NCBI GenBank assembly: GCA_030148985.1
Contig: JASBSJ010000044.1
Location: 19,007 to 83,006 of the forward strand
Length of the DNA: 64,000 bases
Direction of reading: 5' to 3'
Source of the DNA: Sphingopyxis sp.
GTDB taxonomy: Bacteria; Pseudomonadota; Alphaproteobacteria; Sphingomonadales; Sphingomonadaceae
The translations under genes and the position numbers were made by a program. The notes under the pieces are model-generated. The model made no database searches. It was not told the origin of the DNA and saw only the letters and a list, made by a program, of their open reading frames with translations. Shown here piece after piece: positions 45,669-53,905 of this stretch. Position 1 is the first letter of the stretch. The number at the start of each line of letters is the position of its first letter.

Positions 45669-46244
45669 TCAGGGGTTTGCATCGCCCACGCGGTTGGCGA
45701 GCCAGCCGTAGAGAAAGGCCTCCTGGCTGGGGCGGCGTTCGGCGAGCGCGATGTAGCGTTCGCCCTGCAACGCCTCCATCGCGCGGAGCAGGACGGTCTC
45801 GCCGCCCTTGCCGCGCGCTTTCAGCAAGCCGTCGAGCGCCGACAGCGTGCGCGGGCCGATCGCGCGGTCGACCGCAATGTCGGGATAGTCGCGCGCGGTG
45901 CGGTTGAGCGCGTTGAGCGCGCGTTGGAGAAAGCCGGCGGCGGTGGCGGTGCCCATGTTTACGCCGGTGTCGAAGAGCTCGGCGGCAATCGCGGGCGCGC
46001 GCAGCGCGACGCGGTCGAATGCGGGGCGCAGCCAATAGAGGCGGCGATAGATGGCCGCGGCGGTGTCGCGCGGCAGCGCGCGCATCGCGCCCGCATAGCC
46101 CTCCGCCCGCGCGACCGCCTCGGTGATTCCCCAACAGGTCGGGCCGCCGCGGTCGGCGGGGTGGTTTACATATCGGCCTTCGCGGTCGATGACGGCGTCG
46201 ATCAGCGCGTCGGCGTCGCAGCTTGACGGGTGGGGTCGTGGCAT
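45669..46244 (-). CDS. GH108-family endolysin (N-acetylmuramidase)
   Basis: 191 aa from MPRPHPSSCDADALIDAVIDREGRYVNHPADRGGPTCWGITEAVAR, start chosen by the CAGGAGCG Shine-Dalgarno. The catalytic Glu sits in REGRYVNHPADRGGPT, and the second half carries LFDTGVNMGTATAAGFLQRALN, the GH108 plus peptidoglycan-binding pattern. It cleaves the peptidoglycan glycan strand. A Rhodobacter capsulatus GTA endolysin, to my recollection, has the same domain. It pairs with the downstream holin and has a LexA-type box upstream. Confidence 0.9.
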   Translation of the reverse strand: MPRPHPSSCDADALIDAVIDREGRYVNHPADRGGPTCWGITEAVARAEGYAGAMRALPRDTAAAIYRRLYWLRPAFDRVALRAPAIAAELFDTGVNMGTATAAGFLQRALNALNRTARDYPDIAVDRAIGPRTLSALDGLLKARGKGGETVLLRAMEALQGERYIALAERRPSQEAFLYGWLANRVGDANP

Positions 46245-46278
46245 GATTCGCTCCTGTGGTTCAGCTAGAAACCGTAAC

Positions 46279-46293
46279 GAACCATATAGGAAC
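46279..46293 (-). promoter_or_regulatory. LexA-type SOS box upstream of the lysis genes
   Basis: The sequence GAACCATATAGGAAC reads on the minus strand as GTTC-CTATATG-GTTC, the alphaproteobacterial SOS box GTTC-N7-GTTC. It is 35-49 bases before the endolysin ATG. The + strand quinone reductase gene starts 23 bases on the other side, so it could also be a target. Confidence 0.7.
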
Positions 46294-46315
46294 AATGTAG
46301 GAAAGGATTTTCGCC

Positions 46316-47293
46316 ATGCGGGCTTTGCAGGTGCACGAATTGCTGCCCGATCATGCTGGCGCGGGGCTTGTCGACCTGCCCGTCCCCGACGCGGGGCCGG
46401 GCGAGGTGCGCGTGCGCGTGCGCGCAGCGGCGGTGAATTTCCCCGACCTGTTGATGACGCGCGGCGCTTATCAGCTCAAACCCGACCTGCCCTTCGTCCC
46501 CGGCCTCGAATTTTCGGGCGAGGTCGATGCGGTGGGTGAGGGCGTGGAAGGCTGGACGGTCGGCGATGCGGTTGTCGGCGGCAATCGTTTCGGGGCGATG
46601 GCGGAATTTACCGTCGTGCCCGCGGCGTCGCTGCGGCCCAAGCCCGCGGCGCTCGGCTGGGACGCGGCGGCGGCTTATCCGGTCGCGTACCTCACCGCTT
46701 ATGTCGCGCTCGTGCGGTGCGCGCGCGTCGAGCCGGGCGAATGGGTGCTGGTCCACGGCGCGGCGGGCGGCGTCGGGCTGGCGACGGTCGATCTGGCGAA
46801 GGCGCTCGGCGCACGGGTGATCGCGGCGGCGAGCAGCGCGGATAAACGTGCGGCGCTGGAACGTCTTTATGCGCCTGACGCCGTGATCGACGGCGCGCCG
46901 GGCTTTCGCGAAGCGGTCAAGGCACTGACCGGCGGACAAGGCGCCGACGTCATCGTCGACCCGGTGGGCGGCGATATATTCGACGAATCGACGCGCTGTA
47001 TCGCCTTTGGCGGGCGGCTGCTCGTCGTCGGCTTTGCGTCGGGGCGCATCCCCGAACTGTCCGTCAACATGCCGCTGATCAAGGGATTTTCGGTCGTCGG
47101 CGTGCGCGCGGGCGAATATGGGCGCCGCTTTCTCGAACGCGGTGTGGAAAATCTGGCGGCGATCGATGCGCTCGCAGCGGCCGGGACGATCCGGCCGCAT
47201 GTCCATGCGGCGCTCGACCTCGCCGACTGGCGCGAGGGGTTCGCTATGCTCGAAGAACGCGCGGTGGTGGGCAAGGTCGTGCTGCGGCCGTAA
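46316..47293 (+). CDS. NADPH:quinone oxidoreductase-like zinc-free MDR protein
   Basis: 325 aa. The MDR GroES-like domain has AAAVNFPDLLMTRGAYQLKPDLPFVPGLEFSGEV. The Rossmann motif is LVHGAAGGVGLATVDLAKALGARVI. The catalytic-zinc ligands of alcohol dehydrogenases are absent, as in QOR/Qor-like reductases, and the FASGRIPELSVNMPLIKGFSVVGVRAGEY segment is typical. It reduces quinones or activated alkenes with NADPH. Divergent from the endolysin. Confidence 0.92.
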   Translation: MRALQVHELLPDHAGAGLVDLPVPDAGPGEVRVRVRAAAVNFPDLLMTRGAYQLKPDLPFVPGLEFSGEVDAVGEGVEGWTVGDAVVGGNRFGAMAEFTVVPAASLRPKPAALGWDAAAAYPVAYLTAYVALVRCARVEPGEWVLVHGAAGGVGLATVDLAKALGARVIAAASSADKRAALERLYAPDAVIDGAPGFREAVKALTGGQGADVIVDPVGGDIFDESTRCIAFGGRLLVVGFASGRIPELSVNMPLIKGFSVVGVRAGEYGRRFLERGVENLAAIDALAAAGTIRPHVHAALDLADWREGFAMLEERAVVGKVVLRP

Positions 47294-47390
47294 TGGCGAC
47301 AGCGCTGCCATAATTTTGCGACAAGCGGCGATCATGGCGGCGCGGGGAGTGTTATCGGCGGCGATGCCGCCTTGTTCGAAAGGAAATGAC

Positions 47391-47696
47391 GTGAAGACAT
47401 GGATTTGGGCGGTTGCCGCGACCGGCCTTGCGATGCCCGCGCTGGCGATGGCGCAGCCGCCGAAGGATGGCGGACGGATGTTCGCGATGCTCGACGCCGA
47501 TGGCAATGGCAAGCTCGACAAGGCCGAAGTCACGCGGATGATGACGATGCGCGCCGACCGGAGCGGCGATGCATCGATGAAGTCGCCCGAAAAGATCGCC
47601 GCGTTCATGAAGCGCGCCGACAGCAATGGCGACGACGCCATCGACCAGGCCGAACTGGCCGCGTTCCGCAAGGCGCGCGCCGCCAGCGCGAAGTGA
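47391..47696 (+). CDS. Periplasmic EF-hand calcium-binding protein
   Basis: 101 aa from GTG 47391 (RBS AAGGAAA), giving the signal peptide VKTWIWAVAATGLAMPALAMA; the ORF-track start is far too early. Two EF-hand loops are visible: DADGNGKLDKAEV and DSNGDDAIDQAEL, both with canonical Asp/Asn and Glu positions. It probably binds Ca2+ in the periplasm. It follows the quinone reductase but is separated by 97 bp. Confidence 0.87.
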   Translation: MKTWIWAVAATGLAMPALAMAQPPKDGGRMFAMLDADGNGKLDKAEVTRMMTMRADRSGDASMKSPEKIAAFMKRADSNGDDAIDQAELAAFRKARAASAK

Positions 47697-47786
47697 ACTG
47701 CGCCGGCGGCGGCGCGCTGCCGTCGCCGGCCTCCGCTCTCACGGGGCGTCCCCAACGGAGCGAATAGCCTCTGTTTTCAGGAAATT

Positions 47787-47863
47787 TGGTCGGGACGAGA
47801 GGATTCGAACCTCCGACCCCCACACCCCCAGTGTGATGCGCTACCAGGCTGCGCTACGTCCCG
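47787..47863 (-). tRNA. tRNA-Pro (anticodon GGG)
   Basis: On the minus strand, CGGGACGTAGCGCAGCCTGG opens the gene. The anticodon stem TCACA-CTGGGGG-TGTGG gives anticodon GGG, and the T-arm is GAGGTTCGAATCCTC. The acceptor CGGGACG pairs with CGTCCCG, and CCA is encoded. 77 nt. Confidence 0.97.
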
Positions 47864-47988
47864 ACCGGCCCGATTGGGCAGGCGAGGCCCCTAGCGTGCC
47901 TTGGCAGGCGATGCAAGGCTCTCCTGAGCGAAGCTTGCGGGCGGGCTTGATCTGGCCCGCATCCTTCCCATTTTCGGGCGACGCTTGC

Positions 47989-48032
47989 CGCGGGGGAGGC
48001 GCGCGCGACCGGTTGCGCGCGCCTCCCCCGCG
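47989..48032. repeat. Perfect GC inverted repeat upstream of yajC
   Basis: CGCGGGGGAGGCGCGCGC, an 8-base centre (GACCGGTT) and GCGCGCGCCTCCCCCGCG form an 18-bp stem. There is no U-tract, so a terminator role is doubtful. It occupies part of the 247-bp gap between tRNA-Pro and yajC. Confidence 0.6.
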
Positions 48033-48110
48033 TGATAGGCGCCGCGCCATCCTTGCGTGCCGGTCCCGGTGGGGGCTGCGCGACGCTTTCGAACGGAAAG
48101 TCTTTCACCC

Positions 48111-48440
48111 ATGTCGACGCAATTGCTTCTGACCCAGGCGGCCGGATCGGGCGGCGGGGCAGCCGGTTTCCTGATGCTGGTGCCCTATATCCTGATCTTC
48201 GCCGTCTTCTGGTTCTTCCTGATCCGCCCGCAGCAGGTGCGCGCGAAGGAGCATCGCGCCAAGATCGCGGCGGTCAAGCCGCGCGACCAGGTCGTGACCG
48301 GCGGCGGCATCGTCGGCAAGGTCACGCGCGTCGACGATGATTATGCCGACGTCGAAATCGCGCAGGGCGTCAAGATCAAGGTCGTCAAGGCGACGCTGGC
48401 CGACGTTTTGCAGCCCGGCGGCAAGCCCGCGAACGACTGA
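48111..48440 (+). CDS. yajC: Preprotein translocase subunit YajC
   Basis: 109 aa from MSTQLLLTQAAGSGGGAAGFLML; the ORF-track start adds 18 unrelated residues. One transmembrane helix (FLMLVPYILIFAVFWFFLI) is followed by RPQQVRAKEHRAKIAAVKPRDQVVTGGGIVGKV and a small cytoplasmic domain. YajC joins SecDF at the Sec translocon. secD begins 54 bp downstream, the standard yajC-secD-secF operon. Confidence 0.96.
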   Translation: MSTQLLLTQAAGSGGGAAGFLMLVPYILIFAVFWFFLIRPQQVRAKEHRAKIAAVKPRDQVVTGGGIVGKVTRVDDDYADVEIAQGVKIKVVKATLADVLQPGGKPAND

Positions 48441-48494
48441 CGCATCGGGGCCGGCGATACCGCCCGGCCCCCCTTTGCAATCGGATCACAGACC

Positions 48495-50108
48495 ATGCTC
48501 GATTTCCCGCGCTGGAAAACCATCGGCATCAGCATCATCCTGCTGCTCGGTATCCTATTTTCGATCCCCAGCTTTCTGCCGGCCAAGACGTTCGAAAGCC
48601 TGCCGGGCTTTGCGCAGGCCAAGGTCAACCTGGGGCTCGACCTGGCGGGCGGCAGCCATTTGCTGCTCGAGGCCGACATCGACGACCTGCGCAAGACGCA
48701 GCTTACCAACATGGAAAAGACCGTGCGCACCGCGATGCGCGGGGCGAGCGGGTCCGACGACGACATCGCGATCGGTGAATTGTCGACGACGGGCGGCCGC
48801 ATCAGCTTCCTCGTCCGCGATGCCGCGAAGCTCGACGCCGCGCGCGAGCGGCTGTTCAGCGAGACGCAGGGCGCCGGGCTGACCGGCCAGCGCGACTGGA
48901 ATATCGACGTCGTCGATTCGACGCGGATCGTGATGACCCCGACCAGCGCCGGGCAGACGCAGGCGGTGGCGAACGCGATGGATACCGCGCGCGACATCAT
49001 CGACAAGCGCGTCAACGCGCTCGGCACGCGCGAACCGACGATCATCCGCGAAGGCGACGACCGCGTCGTCGTTCAGGTTCCGGGGCTTCAGGATCCCGCC
49101 GCGCTCAAGGAGCTGATCGGCAAGACCGCGCGGCTCGAGTTCCGCATGGTCGATGCCAATGCCGACCCCGCCGAAGCCGCCGCGGGCCGCGTTCCGGTGG
49201 GCAGCGAAATCGTCCCCTATGCACCCGGCGAGGGCAGCGGCGCGGCGTTCGAAGTGCTGCGGCGGCAGGTGATGATCAGCGGCGAGCAGCTGATCAACGC
49301 GCAGCAAAGCTATGATCCGCAGACGAACGAGGCGGTGGTGTCGATCCGGTTCGATTCGGCGGGGTCGAGCACCTTTGCCAAGGTGACGGCGCAGAATGTT
49401 GGCAAAAGATTTGCCATGGTGCTCGACGGCCAGGTGCTGTCGGCGCCGTCGATCAACGAACCCATCCTGGGCGGCAGTGCGCAGATTTCGGGCAGCTTCA
49501 CCGTCGCGAGCGCCAATGCGCTGGCGATCTCGCTGCGCTCGGGCGCGCTTCCGGTGAAGATGACGGTCGTCGAGGAACGCACCGTGACGCCTGAGCTTGG
49601 CGCCGATTCGATCCGCAAGGGCGCGATCGCGGGTATCATCGCGACCGTCGCGGTGCTGGTGTTCATGATCATCGTTTATGGCCGTTTCGGCGTCTATGCG
49701 AACATCGCGCTGGTCTTTAACATCGGGCTGATCGTCGCGATCATGGCGGCGTTCAACGCGACGCTGACCTTGCCGGGCATCGCCGGCTTCGTGCTGACCA
49801 TCGGCGCCGCGGTCGACGCGAACGTGCTGATCAATGAGCGTATCCGCGAGGAGCTGAAACGCGGACGACGGGTGTTCCAGGCGGTCGAACTCGGCTATTC
49901 GGAAGCGAGCCGCGCGATTTTCGACGCCAATATCACCAACGTCATCGCGGCGGGGCTGATGTTCTGGTTCGGATCGGGCCCGATCAAGGGCTTTGCGGTG
50001 GTGCTGACGATCGGCATCATCACCAGCGTGTTCACCGCCGTCACCGTGACGCGGCTGTTCGCGGCGCGCTGGCTGCACAAGACGCGCCCCGCGTCGCTGA
50101 ATATTTAA
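48495..50108 (+). CDS. secD: Protein-export membrane protein SecD
   Basis: 537 aa. TM1 is WKTIGISIILLLGILFSIPSFL. The large periplasmic P1 head includes KVNLGLDLAGGSHLLLE and VDKRVNALGTREPTI-type repeats. The C-terminal five-helix RND-like half has KGAIAGIIATVAVLVFMIIVYGRFG and GAAVDANVLINERIREELKRG, with the conserved Asp used for proton coupling. SecD and SecF use the proton gradient to pull exported proteins through SecYEG. Followed by secF after 15 bp. Confidence 0.97.
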   Translation: MLDFPRWKTIGISIILLLGILFSIPSFLPAKTFESLPGFAQAKVNLGLDLAGGSHLLLEADIDDLRKTQLTNMEKTVRTAMRGASGSDDDIAIGELSTTGGRISFLVRDAAKLDAARERLFSETQGAGLTGQRDWNIDVVDSTRIVMTPTSAGQTQAVANAMDTARDIIDKRVNALGTREPTIIREGDDRVVVQVPGLQDPAALKELIGKTARLEFRMVDANADPAEAAAGRVPVGSEIVPYAPGEGSGAAFEVLRRQVMISGEQLINAQQSYDPQTNEAVVSIRFDSAGSSTFAKVTAQNVGKRFAMVLDGQVLSAPSINEPILGGSAQISGSFTVASANALAISLRSGALPVKMTVVEERTVTPELGADSIRKGAIAGIIATVAVLVFMIIVYGRFGVYANIALVFNIGLIVAIMAAFNATLTLPGIAGFVLTIGAAVDANVLINERIREELKRGRRVFQAVELGYSEASRAIFDANITNVIAAGLMFWFGSGPIKGFAVVLTIGIITSVFTAVTVTRLFAARWLHKTRPASLNI

Positions 50109-50123
50109 GGTAAGGGATCGACC

Positions 50124-51107
50124 ATGCGTCTGCTGAAACTCGTCCCCGACGACACCAACATCCAGTTCCTGCGGTGGCGCAAGGTCGCCATGGTGATCAG
50201 CATCCTGATGATCGCCGCGTCGATCGCGCTCGTCGCGGTGCGCGGGCTGAACCTGGGCGTCGACTTTGTCGGCGGCCAGTCGGTGCGCGTCGAATTCACC
50301 GGCGCCATGCCGCCGATCGACGAAATTCGCGAAAAGGTCGGCAACATCGGCCTGGGCGAAGCGACGATCCAGCAGTTCGGATCGGACAAGGCGGTATCGA
50401 TCCGCACCGCGCTGCCCGAAGGCGACAAGGCCGCCGCCGAGCGCGCGGGGCAACAGCTGGTCGCGGGCATATCCGAGGCATTTCCGACCGCCACCACCGG
50501 CTCGGTCGAAACCGTGTCGGGCAAGGTGTCGGAGGAGCTGCTGCGCACCGGGGCGCTCAGCCTGATCCTCGCGATGATCGCGATCTCCATCTATATCTGG
50601 ATCCGCTTCGAATGGCAGTTCGGCGTCGGCGCGCTGTTCGCGCTGTTCCACGACGTCGCGCTGACCTTTGGTTTCTTTGCGCTGACGCAGATGCAGTTCG
50701 ACCTCAATATTGTCGCCGCGCTGCTCACGATCATCGGCTATTCGCTCAACGACACGATCGTCGTGTTCGACCGGATTCGCGAGAATCTGAAGAAATATCG
50801 CAAGATGGAGATCATCCCGCTGCTCGACCTCAGCATCAACGAGACGCTGGCGCGCACGGTGATGACCAGCTTTACCATGCTGATCGCGCTTGCGGTGCTG
50901 CTGTGGGTCGGGCCGGATGTGATCTTTGGCTTCACCGCGGCGATGCTGCTCGGCATTTTCGTTGGCACCTATTCGTCGGTCTATATGTCGGCGCCGATCC
51001 TGGTGTGGCTGAAGGTCGGTCCCGACAGCTTCGTGCCGCGGACGACCGCGGCGACCGAAGGCGCCGAGCGGGTGTCGAGCAAGAACGACGACGGCGCGGT
51101 GGTTTGA
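50124..51107 (+). CDS. secF: Protein-export membrane protein SecF
   Basis: 327 aa. TM1 is KVAMVISILMIAASIALVAV, with the motif GLNLGVDFVGGQSVRVEF. The short periplasmic domain is followed by five helices containing FALTQMQFDLNIVAALLTIIGYSLNDTIVVFDRIRENL and the conserved NETLARTVMTSFTM. Partner of SecD, same operon. Ends shortly before a REPIN. Confidence 0.97.
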   Translation: MRLLKLVPDDTNIQFLRWRKVAMVISILMIAASIALVAVRGLNLGVDFVGGQSVRVEFTGAMPPIDEIREKVGNIGLGEATIQQFGSDKAVSIRTALPEGDKAAAERAGQQLVAGISEAFPTATTGSVETVSGKVSEELLRTGALSLILAMIAISIYIWIRFEWQFGVGALFALFHDVALTFGFFALTQMQFDLNIVAALLTIIGYSLNDTIVVFDRIRENLKKYRKMEIIPLLDLSINETLARTVMTSFTMLIALAVLLWVGPDVIFGFTAAMLLGIFVGTYSSVYMSAPILVWLKVGPDSFVPRTTAATEGAERVSSKNDDGAVV

Positions 51108-51169
51108 TTGCTCCGAGCGGGTTGTAAGCCGAGGGTGGGCAGCGGATATTCCCTATCTTCGTCATCTTC

Positions 51170-51247
51170 GTCATTCCCGCGAAAGCGGGAACGCAGGGAG
51201 GGGTCAGCCGACGCACGCTCTGGGTTCCCGCTTTCGCGGGAATGACG
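51170..51247. repeat. REPIN-like inverted repeat after secF
   Basis: Arms CGTCATTCCCGCGAAAGCGG and complement pair over about 24 bp, each with an internal TCCCGCGAAAGCGGGA hairpin. It lies between secF and the convergent glycosyltransferase gene. Confidence 0.8.
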
Positions 51248-51293
51248 ACGTTTTAAGATTGCGGAGTATCGCGTTCCCGATAATCCGCGCTGC

Positions 51294-52463
51294 CTAATCC
51301 CCAGCGCAGCGCCGCAGATGGTCGGCCAGTTCGCGGCCGTTGCGGTTCCAGTCGAAGCGGCCGTCGAGGCTCGCGGCCACGTCGGTCGGTGAAGGCGGGG
51401 CGGCGAGGATGTCCTGCACCGCTTCGGCGATCGCGCCCGGCGTGCGGGGCACGATGCGGCCCGCGGCGGGCGATGTAACGAGTTCGGCCGCGCCGCCCGC
51501 ATCGCTGATGACGATCGGCGTGCCGCAGGCGAGCGCCTCGACCCACGCATTCGCAAGGCCCTCACTGGCCGAGGGCATGACGACGATGTCGGCGGCACGG
51601 TAAAGCATCGGCAGGTCAGCGTGGGCTACGGGGCCCATGAAATGCACGCGCGCTTCGACGCCCTGCTGGCGCGCGAGCGCGCGGTAGCGGCTTTCCTCCG
51701 CGCCCGCGCCGGCGATCCAGTAATGCGCGCCGGGGAGCGCGGGCAGTGCTTCGATGACGAGCGCCTGCCTCTTGCGGGGAATGAGCGCGCCGACCGAGAG
51801 GATCGCGGGGGCGTCGTCGATACCGAGCGCCGCGCGCGCTGCGGCGCGGTCGCCGGGATGGAAGCGCGCAGTGTCGATGCCCGTGTAGTGGACTGCGACC
51901 TTTGCCGGATCGATGCCGATCGCCGCCATGTCGCGGCGCATTGCTTCGGAGACGGCGAGCAGGCCCGCGGCTTTTGCCGCAGCGCCCAGCAGCTGCGCGC
52001 GCGTCGCCGAGGCGTGGCCGAAATGGCTGATGTCGGCGCCGCGGGCCTTGACGGAAAAGGGCAGGCCAAGCGCTGCTGCGACGCGCATCGCGGCGGGGCC
52101 GTCGGGGTAGAAGAATTGCGCGTCGATCACGTCGAACGTCCGGTCCCGGACCGCGCCGAGCACAGCGCGTGCGACCGCCGCGGGGTTGAAGCGTGCGCCG
52201 TAGCGCGGGATCAGCGTGAAACGTGGGCGGCGGACGGCGAGGCCTTGCCAGGTTTCAGCGCCGGGCAGGCTGCGCAGCGCGCGGTAGCGTGGGTGGAGCG
52301 CGAGCGGGAAGGGGGGGAGGCCGACGGGGGCGACGACAGTGAGGTCGATGTCCGGTTGCGCCGCGAGCGCGCGGAGGCTTTTTTCGACGAACAGGCCGAA
52401 GTTCGGGCGCGCGGCGTCGGGAAAAAGGGTGGTGATAGAGAGGATGCGCAAGGGGGCGGTCAT
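51294..52463 (-). CDS. Glycosyltransferase family 4 protein
   Basis: 389 aa, GT-B fold. The N-terminal domain has ILSITTLFPDAARPNFGLFVEKSLRAL and VIDAQFFYPDGPAAMRVA. The C-terminal donor-binding domain has ILSVGALIPRKRQALVIEALPAL, MPSASEGLANAWVEALACGTPIVISDAGGAAEL (the EX7E motif). Such enzymes add sugars to lipid or polysaccharide acceptors. No other polysaccharide genes are near, so the glycan is unknown. Confidence 0.9.
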   Translation of the reverse strand: MTAPLRILSITTLFPDAARPNFGLFVEKSLRALAAQPDIDLTVVAPVGLPPFPLALHPRYRALRSLPGAETWQGLAVRRPRFTLIPRYGARFNPAAVARAVLGAVRDRTFDVIDAQFFYPDGPAAMRVAAALGLPFSVKARGADISHFGHASATRAQLLGAAAKAAGLLAVSEAMRRDMAAIGIDPAKVAVHYTGIDTARFHPGDRAAARAALGIDDAPAILSVGALIPRKRQALVIEALPALPGAHYWIAGAGAEESRYRALARQQGVEARVHFMGPVAHADLPMLYRAADIVVMPSASEGLANAWVEALACGTPIVISDAGGAAELVTSPAAGRIVPRTPGAIAEAVQDILAAPPSPTDVAASLDGRFDWNRNGRELADHLRRCAGD

Positions 52464-52482
52464 GCCTGTCCTCTCATCCGTC

Positions 52483-52558
52483 CGTCATTGCGAGCGAAGC
52501 GAAGCAATCCAGGGCGTGACAAGCCGCTCTGGATTGCTTCGCTTCGCTCGCAATGACG
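52483..52558. repeat. REPIN-like inverted repeat
   Basis: Arms CGTCATTGCGAGCGAAGCGA and complement, about 29 bp paired, flanked by short spacers. It is closely related to the 53709-53801 copy. Confidence 0.8.
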
Positions 52559-52568
52559 GGGCTGGAGA

Positions 52569-53129
52569 TCACAGGCTGCGCATCAAGCGCACCGCGACCG
52601 CGGCCCACGGCGGGTTACTGACGACCTGCTGCCGCTGCCCGGTGCCGAGCGGGAGCAGGTGGAGCTTTTCGCCATCGACGTTGAGCAGGCGCGCGAAGAA
52701 GAAGCGGCCGGCGGGGCGGGGGACGAGCAGGTCGCGGTTGAGCGCGCTGGCCCAGTCACCCTCGATCCGGCGGCACCAGATTTCGTCGCCCGCGCGATAG
52801 TCGCCGATCGACGAGGTGACGCGCACCGCGACCATATCCTCGCCCGGCCGCGCGGCGAGCGCCTGTTCGGTGCGCGTCGGCGCGTGCGCGCCGTCGGCGC
52901 CGAGCAGCGCGGTGATCGTCAGCTGCGCATCCTGCGGCAGGCGGACGAGTTCGGCGGCATCGACGCCGAGCGCTGCGGCAATGCGGTTCATCCAGCCGAG
53001 CGACAGCGTCCTTGTCCCGGTTTCGAGGCGGCCGATCGTCTGCGCGGTCGTCGGCGGATCGCAGCGCTGCGCGACCTCCTCGAGCGTCAACCCCTTCGCG
53101 CGGCGGACGGTTCGGATGCTGTTGATCAC
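52569..53129 (-). CDS. XRE-family regulator with S24/CI-like C-terminal domain
   Basis: 186 aa from GTG 53129. The N-terminal XRE HTH is MINSIRTVRRAKGLTLEEVAQRCDPPTTAQTIGRLETGTRTLSLGWMNRIAAALGV. The C-terminal half (VAVRVTSSIGDYRAGDEIWCRRIEGDWASALNRDLLVPRPAGRFFFARLL) looks like the beta-rich S24/LexA-CI fold; I see no clear Ser-Lys dyad, so autoproteolysis is not assured. It is divergent from a DUF6456 gene with a palindrome between them, the layout of a phage-type repressor and its target. Confidence 0.85.
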   Translation of the reverse strand: MINSIRTVRRAKGLTLEEVAQRCDPPTTAQTIGRLETGTRTLSLGWMNRIAAALGVDAAELVRLPQDAQLTITALLGADGAHAPTRTEQALAARPGEDMVAVRVTSSIGDYRAGDEIWCRRIEGDWASALNRDLLVPRPAGRFFFARLLNVDGEKLHLLPLGTGQRQQVVSNPPWAAVAVRLMRSL

Positions 53130-53146
53130 GGCCTTTGCCTTTCGAT

Positions 53147-53159
53147 AACCAAATCGGTT
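53147..53159. promoter_or_regulatory. Possible operator between the XRE and DUF6456 genes
   Basis: AACC-AAATC-GGTT is a small dyad 18 bases before the XRE start. The 89-bp divergent region also has CTTTCCTACAT, a sequence that appears inverted next to the SOS box at 46.3 kb. Confidence 0.4.
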
Positions 53160-53218
53160 TTTTCTTTCCTACATAATCATCCAATGTCAAGCCCCGTGTC
53201 CAACCGAAGGAGACAGAG

Positions 53219-53701
53219 ATGACCGCACGCCGCCTGGAATCGCGCATCCATCCCGACGACCGGATTGATCCCGGCAAGACGGGGCCGCAGGTGATGCGGC
53301 ATGTGACCGTCAATGTCGCCGAAAGCCCGATTGCCTGGCTGGCCTCGCGCGGGCTGCTGACCCCGGCCCAATTGCTGGCGGGCGAGCGGCTGCGCGCCGA
53401 TTATGAACGCGCGGGGCTGGCGGCGCGGGTGACGATGCGCTGGGACGCGGCGCCGCCGGGCAAGAGCCGCGGCGGCGCGCGCGCGGCCGATGCGTCGCTG
53501 GCGCGGATCGACGCGCACCGGCGCTTTCACGGCGCGCTCGGCGCGGCGGGGCCCGGGCTTGCCGACATTTGCTGGCGCGTGATCTGCGCGGGCGAGGGGA
53601 TCGGCGGCGCCGAAAAGGCGCTCGGCTGGCCCGCGCGGTCGGGCAAGCTGGTGCTGGGGCTGGCGCTCGACCGTCTCGCGCGTTTTTACGGGACGGGGTA
53701 G
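53219..53701 (+). CDS. DUF6456-domain protein
   Basis: 160 aa with RBS GAAGGAGA. The sequence ESPIAWLASRGLLTPAQLLAGERLRADYERAGLAARVTMRWD, then PGLADICWRVICAGEGIGGAEKALGWPARSGKLVLGLALDRLARFYG, is the DUF6456 signature. From memory, this domain occurs in the alphaproteobacterial GTA activators GafA/GafZ, where it contacts RNA polymerase. I hold that link at moderate confidence. It is divergent from an XRE/S24-like regulator. Confidence 0.85.
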   Translation: MTARRLESRIHPDDRIDPGKTGPQVMRHVTVNVAESPIAWLASRGLLTPAQLLAGERLRADYERAGLAARVTMRWDAAPPGKSRGGARAADASLARIDAHRRFHGALGAAGPGLADICWRVICAGEGIGGAEKALGWPARSGKLVLGLALDRLARFYGTG

Positions 53702-53708
53702 CCCGGAG

Positions 53709-53801
53709 CGTCATTGCGAGGAGCGAAGCGACGAAGCAATCTCCAGTGGGCGTCCGGTCGGTGCGATAGCTGGAGATTGCTTCGCTGCGCTCGCAATGAC
53801 G
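53709..53801. repeat. REPIN-like inverted repeat
   Basis: Arms starting CGTCATTGCGAGGAGCGAAG and ending in the complement at 53801, with one arm longer by a GAGCGAAGC duplication. Same family as 52483-52558, less than 1.3 kb away. Confidence 0.8.
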
Positions 53802-53905
53802 CATGCTGGATAAGGACCAAATTTTCTTGAGGAGCGATTGCCAGCCCCGCCGCATCGTCCTATTCCCGTTGCATCCAGAAACTGAAATGCGACGGGAGAC
53901 GCGCG

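Noticed and set aside
45199-46244. Remnant of a complete prophage
   Set aside because: Only holin and endolysin; no integrase, capsid, terminase or att-like repeats visible around them.
48555-50651. 698-aa minus-strand ORF antisense to secD/secF
   Set aside because: Shadow ORF; low-complexity Arg/Asp/His.
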